A program made the position numbers and the translations under genes. From an uncultured Carnobacterium sp. (GTDB taxonomy: Bacteria > Bacillota > Bacilli > Lactobacillales > Aerococcaceae): a stretch of 12,275 nucleotides of DNA. Where the stretch lies: the NCBI GenBank assembly GCA_937923125.1, contig CALALK010000068.1, forward strand, positions 1-12,275. Direction: 5' to 3'. Shown piece after piece: positions 6,895 through 12,275 of this stretch (positions are counted from its first letter, which is position 1; every line of letters begins with the position of its first letter). The notes under the pieces were generated by a model. That model was given only the letters and a program-made list of their open reading frames with translations, was not told the origin of the DNA and ran no database searches.

Positions 6895-6928
6895 ATTAAC
6901 ATAACTGTTAATTAACAAATATGTTAAT
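6895..6928. repeat. 34-bp palindrome upstream of the manganese operon
   Basis: The arms ATTAACATA (6895-6903) and TATGTTAAT (6920-6928) flank a perfect inner palindrome GTTAATTAAC (6907-6916) on the same centre. About 15 of 17 base pairs match. It is almost pure A+T and carries four TTAAC/GTTAA half-sites. It lies between the nagB terminator and the manganese promoter and is not followed by a T tract, so it is more likely a protein-binding or structural site than a terminator. Confidence 0.6.
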
Positions 6929-6945
6929 TTTCAGCGGTATTGAAG

Positions 6946-6978
6946 ACAAAAAAGACGCCTTCCGTTACCCGAAAGGCG
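6946..6978 (-). terminator. nagB terminator
   Basis: A 9-bp stem on the minus strand (CGCCTTTCG with CGGAAGGCG, one G-U pair) with loop GGTAA is followed by TCTTTTTTG. It lies 15 bp after the nagB stop codon. Confidence 0.9.
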
Positions 6979-6992
6979 CCTTGTCTTTATAT

Positions 6993-7700
6993 TTATTTTG
7001 TTAATAATGCTGCAGCTGCTTCATCACAAATAACGGTTACTTTTGGATGTTTTTGTAGGATACTTGCTGGAACTTCCTCTGTGATTGGTCCTTCCACTAA
7101 TCCTTTAATCGCATGGATTTTCTTAGGTCCGAATGCAATTAACACGATTTCTTTGGCATCCATGATGGATTGTAATCCCATTGAATAAGCGTAGCGTGGC
7201 ACATCTTCTTCTTTTTCGAAGAAGCGTTTGTTCGCTTCAATGGTTGATTCTGTTAAATGAACCTTATGTGTGCGTTGAGTGAATGGTGTACCTGGTTCAT
7301 TGAATCCGATATGCGCGTTACTTCCAATTCCTAATAATTGTAAGTCCACTGGATTTTCTTGAAGAATGCGTTCATAGCGAACAACTTCTGCATCGACATC
7401 TTCGGCCAATCCGTCTGGTAAATAGCTATGTTTAAATGGTTTTGCATCGAATAATTGCTCTTTCATGAAATAATGATAGCTATGTTCATCCGTTGGTGCC
7501 AATCCAACATATTCATCTAAGTTCACTGAGATACGATCTGAAAAATCTAAATCGCTATTTCTAAGTAATTCATATAACCCAATTGGACTTGAGCCTGTCG
7601 CTAGTCCAAACACTTTCGCCCCTTCGCCATGTGCGCGTTTAAAAATCTCAAAAGCCGCTAATGCGCCTTCTTCTTGAGTTTTTACAACAATAACTTCCAT
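6993..7700 (-). CDS. nagB: Glucosamine-6-phosphate deaminase
   Basis: This cytoplasmic enzyme converts glucosamine 6-phosphate to fructose 6-phosphate and ammonia, feeding amino sugars into glycolysis. With the chosen start it has 235 residues, the usual length of the short Gram-positive form. Motifs are [14 protein letters not shown] (33-46, phosphate binding), VNLDEYVGL (59-67, with the general-base Asp at 62), [14 protein letters not shown] (124-137, with H130 and E135 at the active site) and the C-terminal lid region. Homologues I recall usually have NGH where this protein has NAH at 128-130, a small change next to the catalytic His. The frame is open to 7754, but AGGGAGG lies eight bases before the ATG at 7700 and the extra residues are not family-like. 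It is a single-gene unit with its own promoter and terminator. Confidence 0.95.
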   Translation of the reverse strand: MEVIVVKTQEEGALAAFEIFKRAHGEGAKVFGLATGSSPIGLYELLRNSDLDFSDRISVNLDEYVGLAPTDEHSYHYFMKEQLFDAKPFKHSYLPDGLAEDVDAEVVRYERILQENPVDLQLLGIGSNAHIGFNEPGTPFTQRTHKVHLTESTIEANKRFFEKEEDVPRYAYSMGLQSIMDAKEIVLIAFGPKKIHAIKGLVEGPITEEVPASILQKHPKVTVICDEAAAALLTK

Positions 7701-7766
7701 TAATAATACCTCCCTGAATCCCCTTTCAAAAAAGGGTTCTAAAAACATGAACAACTGCTCAACTCT

Positions 7767-7795
7767 ATTCTAACAAAAATTCAGAAGTCTTTAAA
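7767..7795 (-). promoter_or_regulatory. nagB promoter
   Basis: On the minus strand TTTAAA (7790-7795), a 17-bp spacer and TAGAAT (7767-7772) fit sigma-A, the -10 being closer to consensus. The leader of about 60 nt contains a short hairpin (CCCTTT with AAAGGG near 7720-7735) just upstream of the ribosome site. Confidence 0.65.
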
Positions 7796-7809
7796 TAGCT
7801 AAATTCATT

Positions 7810-8295
7810 TTAGTTCATAAAATCTTCGTCGTACATCACCCATTGTTCGTAATGTTTCGCCTCGAATGTCTCTGAAGGTCGTGCGGCTTCTAGTACGAGT
7901 GGAGATGCATTTTCAATGTTGACTTCTTCTAGCGGAACCCAACGAATTCCCTTTGAATCATTCTTCTCTTCGCTCGTCACGAAGTTCTCTACTGTTTGCG
8001 CAGCCTTTTCTTCAACATCAATCGTAAACAAGACAAACTCATGATGCACACGCGCAATTTCTGGAACCGTCACAAACACATCACGAATCGTGTTTTGGTG
8101 AATGGCAGATACTTGGAATCCCGTCTCCTCAAGTATTTCCCTCTTCAACGTTTCTACCAAGCTCTCGCCTTCTTCTGGCGTTCCTCCTGGCAAATCAAAT
8201 CTCCCACGGTATGGTCCACGCGTCTTACGGATGCAAAGGATACGTCCCTCGCGAATACAAACTCCATACACGCCAAAATGGTTCATTTCTTTCAT
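7810..8295 (-). CDS. NUDIX hydrolase
   Basis: This soluble enzyme is predicted to hydrolyse a nucleoside-diphosphate derivative. The 161 residues contain a complete Nudix box at 38-60 (G38, E44, R52-E53, E56-E57, G59, F60), giving the exact G-x5-E-x7-RE-U-x-EE-x-G-U pattern for Mg2+ binding. The N-terminus MKEMNHFGVYGVCIREGRIL is the usual first strand of the fold, and KTRGPYRGRFDLPGG precedes the box. The substrate cannot be told. The frame is open to 8514, but the extension reads across another small gene and a hairpin. The ATG at 8293-8295 has GGAGG six bases upstream, so I use it. It may share the promoter at 8536-8563 with the 42-residue ORF. I see no clear terminator after its stop. Confidence 0.92.
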   Translation of the reverse strand: MKEMNHFGVYGVCIREGRILCIRKTRGPYRGRFDLPGGTPEEGESLVETLKREILEETGFQVSAIHQNTIRDVFVTVPEIARVHHEFVLFTIDVEEKAAQTVENFVTSEEKNDSKGIRWVPLEEVNIENASPLVLEAARPSETFEAKHYEQWVMYDEDFMN

Positions 8296-8313
8296 TGTCT
8301 TCCTCCACGAAAA

Positions 8314-8341
8314 TAGAGGTGGCACGCCACCTCTATTTCTT
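8314..8341. repeat. Strong hairpin between the 42-residue ORF and the NUDIX gene
   Basis: A perfect 13-bp inverted repeat (arms AAATAGAGGTGGC and GCCACCTCTATTT) has only two bases between the arms. On the minus strand it is followed by TTTTCG, a poor U tract; on the plus strand it is followed by CTTTTTT. It could be a partial terminator or processing site of the minus-strand operon. It lies 13 bases before the NUDIX ribosome site. Confidence 0.75.
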
Positions 8342-8354
8342 TTTTCTGAAGCCG

Positions 8355-8483
8355 TTAATGTGACTTCCTTTGTTGGGATTCTACTCCATGTTTTACGGCT
8401 AATCGGATGATCCAGTAGAACAAATATAGAGCAACTCCCATCAGTGCAAACGTCCCCAGAAACATTGGTAATACTAAGTCCAT
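8355..8483 (-). CDS. 42-residue single-span membrane peptide (hypothetical)
   Basis: This small ORF begins at ATG 8481-8483 and ends with TAA at 8355-8357. The start has GGAGG eight bases upstream, as good as any gene here, and an extended -10 promoter lies about 50 bp further up. The peptide is MDLVLPMFLG at the N-terminus, then one hydrophobic span (about residues 3-29, including ALYFLYWIIRLAV). The short tail is basic and polar (KHGVESQQRKSH). It has the shape of a small membrane protein. A type I toxin or a membrane-complex accessory peptide is possible, but nothing shows a function and I recognise no family. It precedes a hairpin and the NUDIX gene on the same strand. Confidence 0.68.
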   Translation of the reverse strand: MDLVLPMFLGTFALMGVALYLFYWIIRLAVKHGVESQQRKSH

Positions 8484-8535
8484 AAAGACCACCTCCAATG
8501 AAATTGAAAACCATTAACCGACTATTGTTACCTTC

Positions 8536-8563
8536 ATTATAGCACTCCTTATTTGAAATTCAA
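8536..8563 (-). promoter_or_regulatory. Extended -10 promoter for the 42-residue ORF and NUDIX gene
   Basis: A perfect TATAAT (8536-8541) is preceded by TGC, giving an extended -10. TTGAAT (8558-8563) lies 16 bp upstream. The predicted transcript starts near 8529, about 45 nt before the small ORF. Confidence 0.78.
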
Positions 8564-8582
8564 TAGAGCGTTTGCTTGGAAT

Positions 8583-8613
8583 AAAAAAAAAGACTATCCA
8601 TAAAAGGATAGCC
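8583..8613 (-). terminator. Terminator of the 294-residue membrane protein gene
   Basis: An 8-bp stem (GGCTATCC with GGATAGTC, one G-U pair; 8606-8613 and 8592-8599) is followed on the minus strand by nine T. It lies 7 bp after the stop codon. Confidence 0.92.
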
Positions 8614-8619
8614 TAACGA

Positions 8620-9504
8620 TTATGATTTCGACATAAATCTCGCAAAGAACTTGCCATACCACTGCTCGTTGGTAATATTAAAGTACTCTCTGTATTCTTT
8701 ACGATATTTATAGAAGTAAATTATTTTAGTTAAATATTCAATCCATTTTCCAAACATCAATGTTAGTGCAAACATAAAAACTGGGAATAAGAGGCCCATT
8801 AATATGCGCACTAACTCTGGATCTCCATTTACATTTTCACCGATTTTAAGTGTCCATCGATTTAAAATTACTAGAAACAACAAGATCCCACCATATTTTT
8901 TAACAAAGCTCATCAATCGAACATCCCAATCAGATACTCTTTCCTCTCCAATATCAAATAGATATGCTTTAAATTTCTTTGTCCCATCGATAATATACTT
9001 TTTAACAAAGTATAAGACCAAAATAATCTGTACATAAAAAGCCGTAACTCCAAATGCATCGATAGTAAACCCAATGGCCATTGGTAATAAAGCAGTGAAA
9101 CCTGCTAATTGAAGAATAAGTATATAGAAAATACCATATAACAGTTGATTTGCATAATTACCCTTCGGCACAATATTTAACACCGTTAAAACAATTAAAG
9201 TAAAAATTAACACTATAATTACTGGTCGAAGATAGAGACCTATTTCTCCAATAAGTGCTGCAGATTGTTGCGAAATCATTTGCACATTTTCTGTAGATTG
9301 GCGAAGTTGATCTGGAAATCCAATTCCGGCACCATAAATTGCAAATATCATTAACAAAGTTACTAGCCCCGTCGTTCTTTTCCAAAAACTCATCGAAGAC
9401 AAGACACCCATTCTTGCTCCATCTTCTGTTAAAATACTCTCATCAATAATTTTCTTTGATTGCTCAAAACTTGCCCCAAAGAGTTTGTTTTTTGTTTGCA
9501 TCAT
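8620..9504 (-). CDS. Multi-pass membrane protein, function unknown (294 aa)
   Basis: I do not recognise this protein. A soluble N-terminus of about 40 residues (FEQSKKIIDESILTEDGARM) is followed by about six hydrophobic segments near residues 45-63, 92-112, 120-145, 148-168, 208-222 and 235-258. A charged loop lies at 170-205. The tail from about 262 is rich in Tyr, Lys and Arg (IIYFYKYRKEYREYF). No transporter, protease or enzyme motif is apparent. Two ATGs are adjacent at 9504 and 9501. AGGGG lies four bases before the first and seven before the second, so the second may be the true start. It is a single-gene unit with its own promoter and strong terminator. It appears somewhat richer in A+T than its neighbours. 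Confidence 0.85.
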   Translation of the reverse strand: MMQTKNKLFGASFEQSKKIIDESILTEDGARMGVLSSMSFWKRTTGLVTLLMIFAIYGAGIGFPDQLRQSTENVQMISQQSAALIGEIGLYLRPVIIVLIFTLIVLTVLNIVPKGNYANQLLYGIFYILILQLAGFTALLPMAIGFTIDAFGVTAFYVQIILVLYFVKKYIIDGTKKFKAYLFDIGEERVSDWDVRLMSFVKKYGGILLFLVILNRWTLKIGENVNGDPELVRILMGLLFPVFMFALTLMFGKWIEYLTKIIYFYKYRKEYREYFNITNEQWYGKFFARFMSKS

Positions 9505-9579
9505 AAATCCCCTTTTCTAATCCTTCTCTTTCTTGTTTGAGCGATTCCCATCATTCTACTCAAACTTCTCATAGTTTCT

Positions 9580-9607
9580 AAGATATCAGTTTTTGTTAAA
9601 ATGTCAA
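9580..9607 (-). promoter_or_regulatory. Promoter of the 294-residue membrane protein gene
   Basis: A consensus -35 TTGACA (9602-9607), a 16-bp spacer and TATCTT (9580-9585) preceded by TGA form an extended -10 promoter. The leader is about 70 nt. Confidence 0.7.
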
Positions 9608-9642
9608 CGTTTTTCCGTAGTCCTCACCCTGCTTTTCCCAAC

Positions 9643-9686
9643 AAAAAAAGCCATTCCTACCAGTTGCCTGATAGGAATAGCCTTTT
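9643..9686 (-). terminator. Terminator of the pncB-nadE operon
   Basis: A 14-bp stem with G-U pairs (CTATTCCTATCAG region with CTGGTAGGAATGG) closed by a GCAA tetraloop is followed by seven T on the minus strand. It starts a few bases after the nadE stop codon. Confidence 0.93.
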
Positions 9687-9691
9687 AACTT

Positions 9692-10519
9692 TTATTTCCA
9701 AAAATCATCGTAGATTGTAATTGGTAAGTGACGTTTATGTTCTGTCTTTTGATACCAATTTTCAATCGTCTCCGCTGCCTTTTCGTTGATGTCTTTTCCT
9801 TCGAGATAATCATCAATCTCTTCGTAAGTAACGCCTAATGCTACTTCGTCTGGAAGCGATGGGCGATCGTCTTCAAGGTCTGCCGTTGGAACTTTCAAGT
9901 ATAGATGTTCTGGAGCACCTAGTGCTTGTAACATCGCACGGCCTTGACGTTTATTAAGACGCCATAATGGAGTGATATCCGCAGCCCCGTCTCCAAATTT
10001 CGTATAGAAACCGGTCACCGATTCAGCCGCATGGTCTGTCCCGATGACGGCACAACCTGTTTGGCCTGCAATCGCATATTGAGCGACCATTCGTTCACGC
10101 GCCTTGATATTTCCTTTATTGAAGTCTGAAATTTCCATTCCTAAGGCTTCAATACTGCGTTCAGACGCATCTACCGCATCCTTCACATTCACGCGAAGAA
10201 CATCCGTTGCCTTCATAAAGGCAATCGCGTCCATGGCATCTTGTTCATCTGCTTGCACGCCATAAGGAAGGCGCACGGCATAGAAACGATACACTTTTTG
10301 GTCTTGTTCTTCGTTTAATTCATCAATCGCCATTTGTGCCAATTTCCCAGCAAGCGTTGAGTCTTGTCCCCCGCTAATTCCTAGGACATACCCATTCAAG
10401 AATGGATGCTTCACAAGATATGCTTTTAAGAAATCGACGGTTTTACGAATCTCTTCTTCTGGATTGATGGTTGGTTTGACACGAAGCGTTTCGATAATTT
10501 TTTGTTGTAATGGTCTCAT
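9692..10519 (-). CDS. nadE: Ammonia-dependent NAD+ synthetase
   Basis: This enzyme performs the last step of NAD synthesis, amidating nicotinic acid adenine dinucleotide with ammonia and ATP in the cytoplasm. With the chosen start it has 275 residues, the standard length of the stand-alone, glutaminase-free form. The ATP-pyrophosphatase P-loop SGGQDST is at 49-55. The region [22 protein letters not shown] and the basic LNKRQGR that follow are family signatures for substrate binding. The frame is open to 10594. I choose ATG 10517-10519 because AAGGGG lies six bases upstream, the extra N-terminus is unlike the family, and it would overlap the end of pncB. The stop of pncB lies 10 bp before this start, so the two enzymes form one operon. 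Confidence 0.96.
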   Translation of the reverse strand: MRPLQQKIIETLRVKPTINPEEEIRKTVDFLKAYLVKHPFLNGYVLGISGGQDSTLAGKLAQMAIDELNEEQDQKVYRFYAVRLPYGVQADEQDAMDAIAFMKATDVLRVNVKDAVDASERSIEALGMEISDFNKGNIKARERMVAQYAIAGQTGCAVIGTDHAAESVTGFYTKFGDGAADITPLWRLNKRQGRAMLQALGAPEHLYLKVPTADLEDDRPSLPDEVALGVTYEEIDDYLEGKDINEKAAETIENWYQKTEHKRHLPITIYDDFWK

Positions 10520-10529
10520 AACGTTCCCC

Positions 10530-12020
10530 TTACTTTGCGTTTTCTTTGGCCAACTGTTCTGATTTAAGACGCACTTCTTCTCTGATTTCCGCAATACTTG
10601 CCAATTTTTGGTCGTATGTCTTTTGAGAGAGATCGACTGGATATTGCTCTGGGTTCAAGATACGTTTGTATTCGTCCCATAGCGCTTCGATTTGCTCGTC
10701 TTTGTACGCTTTAATCTCTTGAAGTTTTGGCAATTCATACACTAATTTTCCGTTATTGAAAATCGGTTGTAAAATTGGACGCGCAGTAAAGTCTGTCACT
10801 GTTTTATTGATATAAGTGTAGACTGGATGGAACATAAAGAGTTCGTCTAATTGGTCTGGACGTTCATCCCATAGCGCAATGTAGTCCCCTTCAGATTTTC
10901 CGTCTGAATTACGTGTAATACGCCATACTTGTTTCTTACCAGGTGTGGATACTTTTTCTGCATTGTTTGAAATCTTCATTGTATCCACCATTACGCCGTT
11001 TTCGTCTTCGATACTTACAAGCTTGTACACACAGCCAAGCGCTGGTTGGTCATACGCTGTAATTAAACGAGTACCGATTCCCCAAACGTCGATTTTAGCA
11101 CCTTGCATCTTCAAGTTGAGGATTGTTTTTTCATCAAGGTCACTTGACGCGTAAATTTTCGCTTTTGTAAATCCAGCTTCGTCTAATTGTTGACGAACTT
11201 TTTTCGACATATACGCCATGTCACCACTGTCGATACGAACGCCTAAGAAATTAATCTTGTCGCCGAATTCTTTGGCTACACGGATGGCATTTGGAACACC
11301 AGATTTCAAGATATCATACGTATCCACTAAGAACACGCAGTCACGGTGACTCTCAGCATACGCTTTAAACGCTTCGTAGTCATCACGGTACGCTTGTACT
11401 AATGAGTGGGCATGTGTCCCAGAAACTGGAATGCCAAACATCTTGCCGGCACGAACGTTACTTGTCGCATCACATCCACCGATGTACGCTGCACGTGTTC
11501 CCCAAATGGCCGCATCTAATTCTTGCGCACGACGAGTTCCGAATTCTAATACTGGATCGTCTCCTGAAACCATACGTACACGGCTCGCTTTTGTTGCAAT
11601 CAGTGTTTGGAAGTTGACGATATTTAATAAGGCTGTTTCAATTAATTGGCATTCCGCAAGCGTTCCTTCTACTTGCACTAGTGGTTCGTTCGCGAAAACG
11701 AGTTCCCCTTCTACTGCAGAGCGGATGCTTCCTTTGAATTCGAAGTTTTCTAAGTATGTTAAGAATTCTTCTGGATAATGTCCAAGTCCACGTAAATAGT
11801 CAATATCCGTTTTTGAGAAACGTAATTGTTCAATGTAACGAACGATGCGTTCTAGTCCAGCAAAAATCGCATATCCATTTTCAAATGGTAATTTTCTGAA
11901 ATACGCTTCGAAAATGGCTTTTTTCTCATAAACGCCTGTTTCCCAGTAGGTTTTCATCATATTAATTTGGTATAGGTCTGTATGTAGCGTTAAACTATCA
12001 TCATTGTAAATTGAGCTCAT
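10530..12020 (-). CDS. pncB: Nicotinate phosphoribosyltransferase
   Basis: This enzyme joins nicotinate and phosphoribosyl pyrophosphate to form nicotinate mononucleotide, the entry step of the Preiss-Handler NAD salvage route. The 496 residues match the long Gram-positive form. The N-terminus [14 protein letters not shown] is the family start, and EFGTRRAQ is at 159-166. The catalytic histidine motif SGTHAHS is at 200-206, and [16 protein letters not shown] (from 261), YASSDLDE and VWGIGT form the phosphate-binding barrel strands. The ATG at 12020 has AAAGGGG about nine bases upstream. nadE follows after 10 bp, so the operon encodes the first and last steps of the route; nadD must be elsewhere. 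A promoter lies directly upstream. I see no recognisable NAD riboswitch in the roughly 30-nt leader. Confidence 0.97.
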   Translation of the reverse strand: MSSIYNDDSLTLHTDLYQINMMKTYWETGVYEKKAIFEAYFRKLPFENGYAIFAGLERIVRYIEQLRFSKTDIDYLRGLGHYPEEFLTYLENFEFKGSIRSAVEGELVFANEPLVQVEGTLAECQLIETALLNIVNFQTLIATKASRVRMVSGDDPVLEFGTRRAQELDAAIWGTRAAYIGGCDATSNVRAGKMFGIPVSGTHAHSLVQAYRDDYEAFKAYAESHRDCVFLVDTYDILKSGVPNAIRVAKEFGDKINFLGVRIDSGDMAYMSKKVRQQLDEAGFTKAKIYASSDLDEKTILNLKMQGAKIDVWGIGTRLITAYDQPALGCVYKLVSIEDENGVMVDTMKISNNAEKVSTPGKKQVWRITRNSDGKSEGDYIALWDERPDQLDELFMFHPVYTYINKTVTDFTARPILQPIFNNGKLVYELPKLQEIKAYKDEQIEALWDEYKRILNPEQYPVDLSQKTYDQKLASIAEIREEVRLKSEQLAKENAK

Positions 12021-12056
12021 CTGTCAATACCCCTTTTTTATTGTAGTTACCTCTTT

Positions 12057-12085
12057 ATTTTACAACAGTTCTTGGGTAATGTACA
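12057..12085 (-). promoter_or_regulatory. pncB-nadE promoter
   Basis: TGTACA (12080-12085), a 17-bp spacer and TAAAAT (12057-12062) on the minus strand fit sigma-A. A loose dyad TTGTA ... TACAA spans the -10 and start region but is too weak to call an operator. Confidence 0.6.
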
Positions 12086-12114
12086 TGGTTGGAGACTTGA
12101 GGGCTGTTAAAACG

Positions 12115-12145
12115 CAAAAAAGGACAAGCCTTTTCAGCTTGCCCT
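12115..12145 (-). terminator. Terminator of the gene entering from the right edge
   Basis: A 9-bp stem (AGGGCAAGC with GCTTGTCCT, one G-U pair; 12137-12145 and 12121-12129) has a 7-nt loop and is followed by TTTTTTG on the minus strand. It lies 16 bp after the stop codon of the partial gene. Confidence 0.9.
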
Positions 12146-12161
12146 ATAAACGATTCGTCTA

Positions 12162-12275
12162 TTAAACGTCTAAGAAACCTTCGTGCGGAGTCATGTTAAA
12201 GTATTCCGCAATTTCTTGTAATTGCACATCTGTAATTTCTTGTAGGATTTTTCCGCCTTGAGCCCCTACTTGAGA
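12162..12275 (-). CDS. Partial CDS, C-terminal 37 residues, unrecognised
   Basis: The reverse strand from the right edge reads 37 codons without a stop and ends with TAA at 12162-12164, then a strong terminator. The end of the protein contains ILQEITDVQLQEIAEYFNM and finishes TPHEGFLDV. The stretch around QLQEIAEYFNM is predicted helical and could suit a helix-turn-helix or another small helical tail. This is too little to name a family. The coding call rests on frame, terminator position and normal codon use. The start lies outside the window. Confidence 0.65.
   Translation of the reverse strand, partial: SQVGAQGGKILQEITDVQLQEIAEYFNMTPHEGFLDV

Noticed and set aside
7714..7727. CcpA (cre) site in the nagB leader, TGAATCCCCTTTCA
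   Set aside because: The central CG of the cre consensus is missing and about three positions mismatch. It is better explained as part of the small hairpin next to the ribosome site.
7701..7754. N-terminal extension of nagB up to 7754
   Set aside because: The residues are unlike the family and the strong ribosome site AGGGAGG lies inside this stretch, serving the ATG at 7700.
8314..8341. Second T-box, because of GGTGGC...GCCACC
   Set aside because: It is only a simple palindrome. No UGGNACC bulge, stem I or specifier loop is present.
8296..8514. N-terminal extension of the NUDIX protein up to 8514
   Set aside because: It reads across the 42-residue gene in another frame and through the hairpin; the residues are not Nudix-like and a strong ribosome site precedes 8295.
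9158..9385. Minus-strand ORF of 75 codons inside the 294-residue gene
   Set aside because: It is an out-of-frame shadow with no ribosome site inside a well-formed larger gene.
11431..11778. Plus-strand ORF of 115 codons within pncB
   Set aside because: It is antisense to conserved catalytic motifs of pncB and lacks a ribosome site and promoter.

Overview
The window looks like a chromosomal stretch from a low-GC Gram-positive bacterium, most likely a member of the Lactobacillales. I infer this from Gram-positive lipoprotein signals, strong Shine-Dalgarno (SD) sites, sigma-A promoters, a T-box leader, and a PsaA-type manganese transporter in the gene order ATPase-permease-lipoprotein. I cannot name the genus. 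Every gene I accept lies on the minus strand, so transcription runs from high to low coordinates. I see no mobile element, CRISPR array, tRNA or rRNA.

Layout from high to low coordinates. First comes the 3' end of an unrecognised gene (12162 to the edge) with its terminator. A two-gene NAD salvage operon follows: pncB (nicotinate phosphoribosyltransferase) and nadE (NAD synthetase). Next are a monocistronic six-segment membrane protein of unknown function (8620-9504), a 42-residue membrane peptide gene (8355-8483), a strong hairpin, and a NUDIX hydrolase (7810-8295). nagB (glucosamine-6-phosphate deaminase) comes next. Then a PsaA-type manganese ABC operon (4273-6782), with two DtxR/MntR-like operators and a long palindrome upstream. 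A small membrane protein (3775-4161) follows. After it is a polar amino-acid ABC operon (1248-3429) led by a T-box whose specifier reads best as CGC (arginine). Last is the start of adcA (zinc-binding lipoprotein with a C-terminal ZinT domain), which runs off the left edge.

The main theme is nutrient acquisition under separate controls. Zinc uptake (adcA) has a Bacillus-type Zur box next to its -10 element plus two unexplained tandem dyads upstream. Manganese uptake has MntR-type operators on its promoter. The amino-acid importer is controlled by tRNA-sensing attenuation. Most units have a recognisable promoter and a strong intrinsic terminator, so the transcription-unit map is unusually clear.

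Most of the content is ordinary core metabolism. The items worth a second look are the tandem dyads upstream of adcA, the T-box specifier, the palindrome and CodY-like site upstream of the manganese operon, the unlisted 42-residue ORF with its hairpin, and two membrane proteins I do not recognise.
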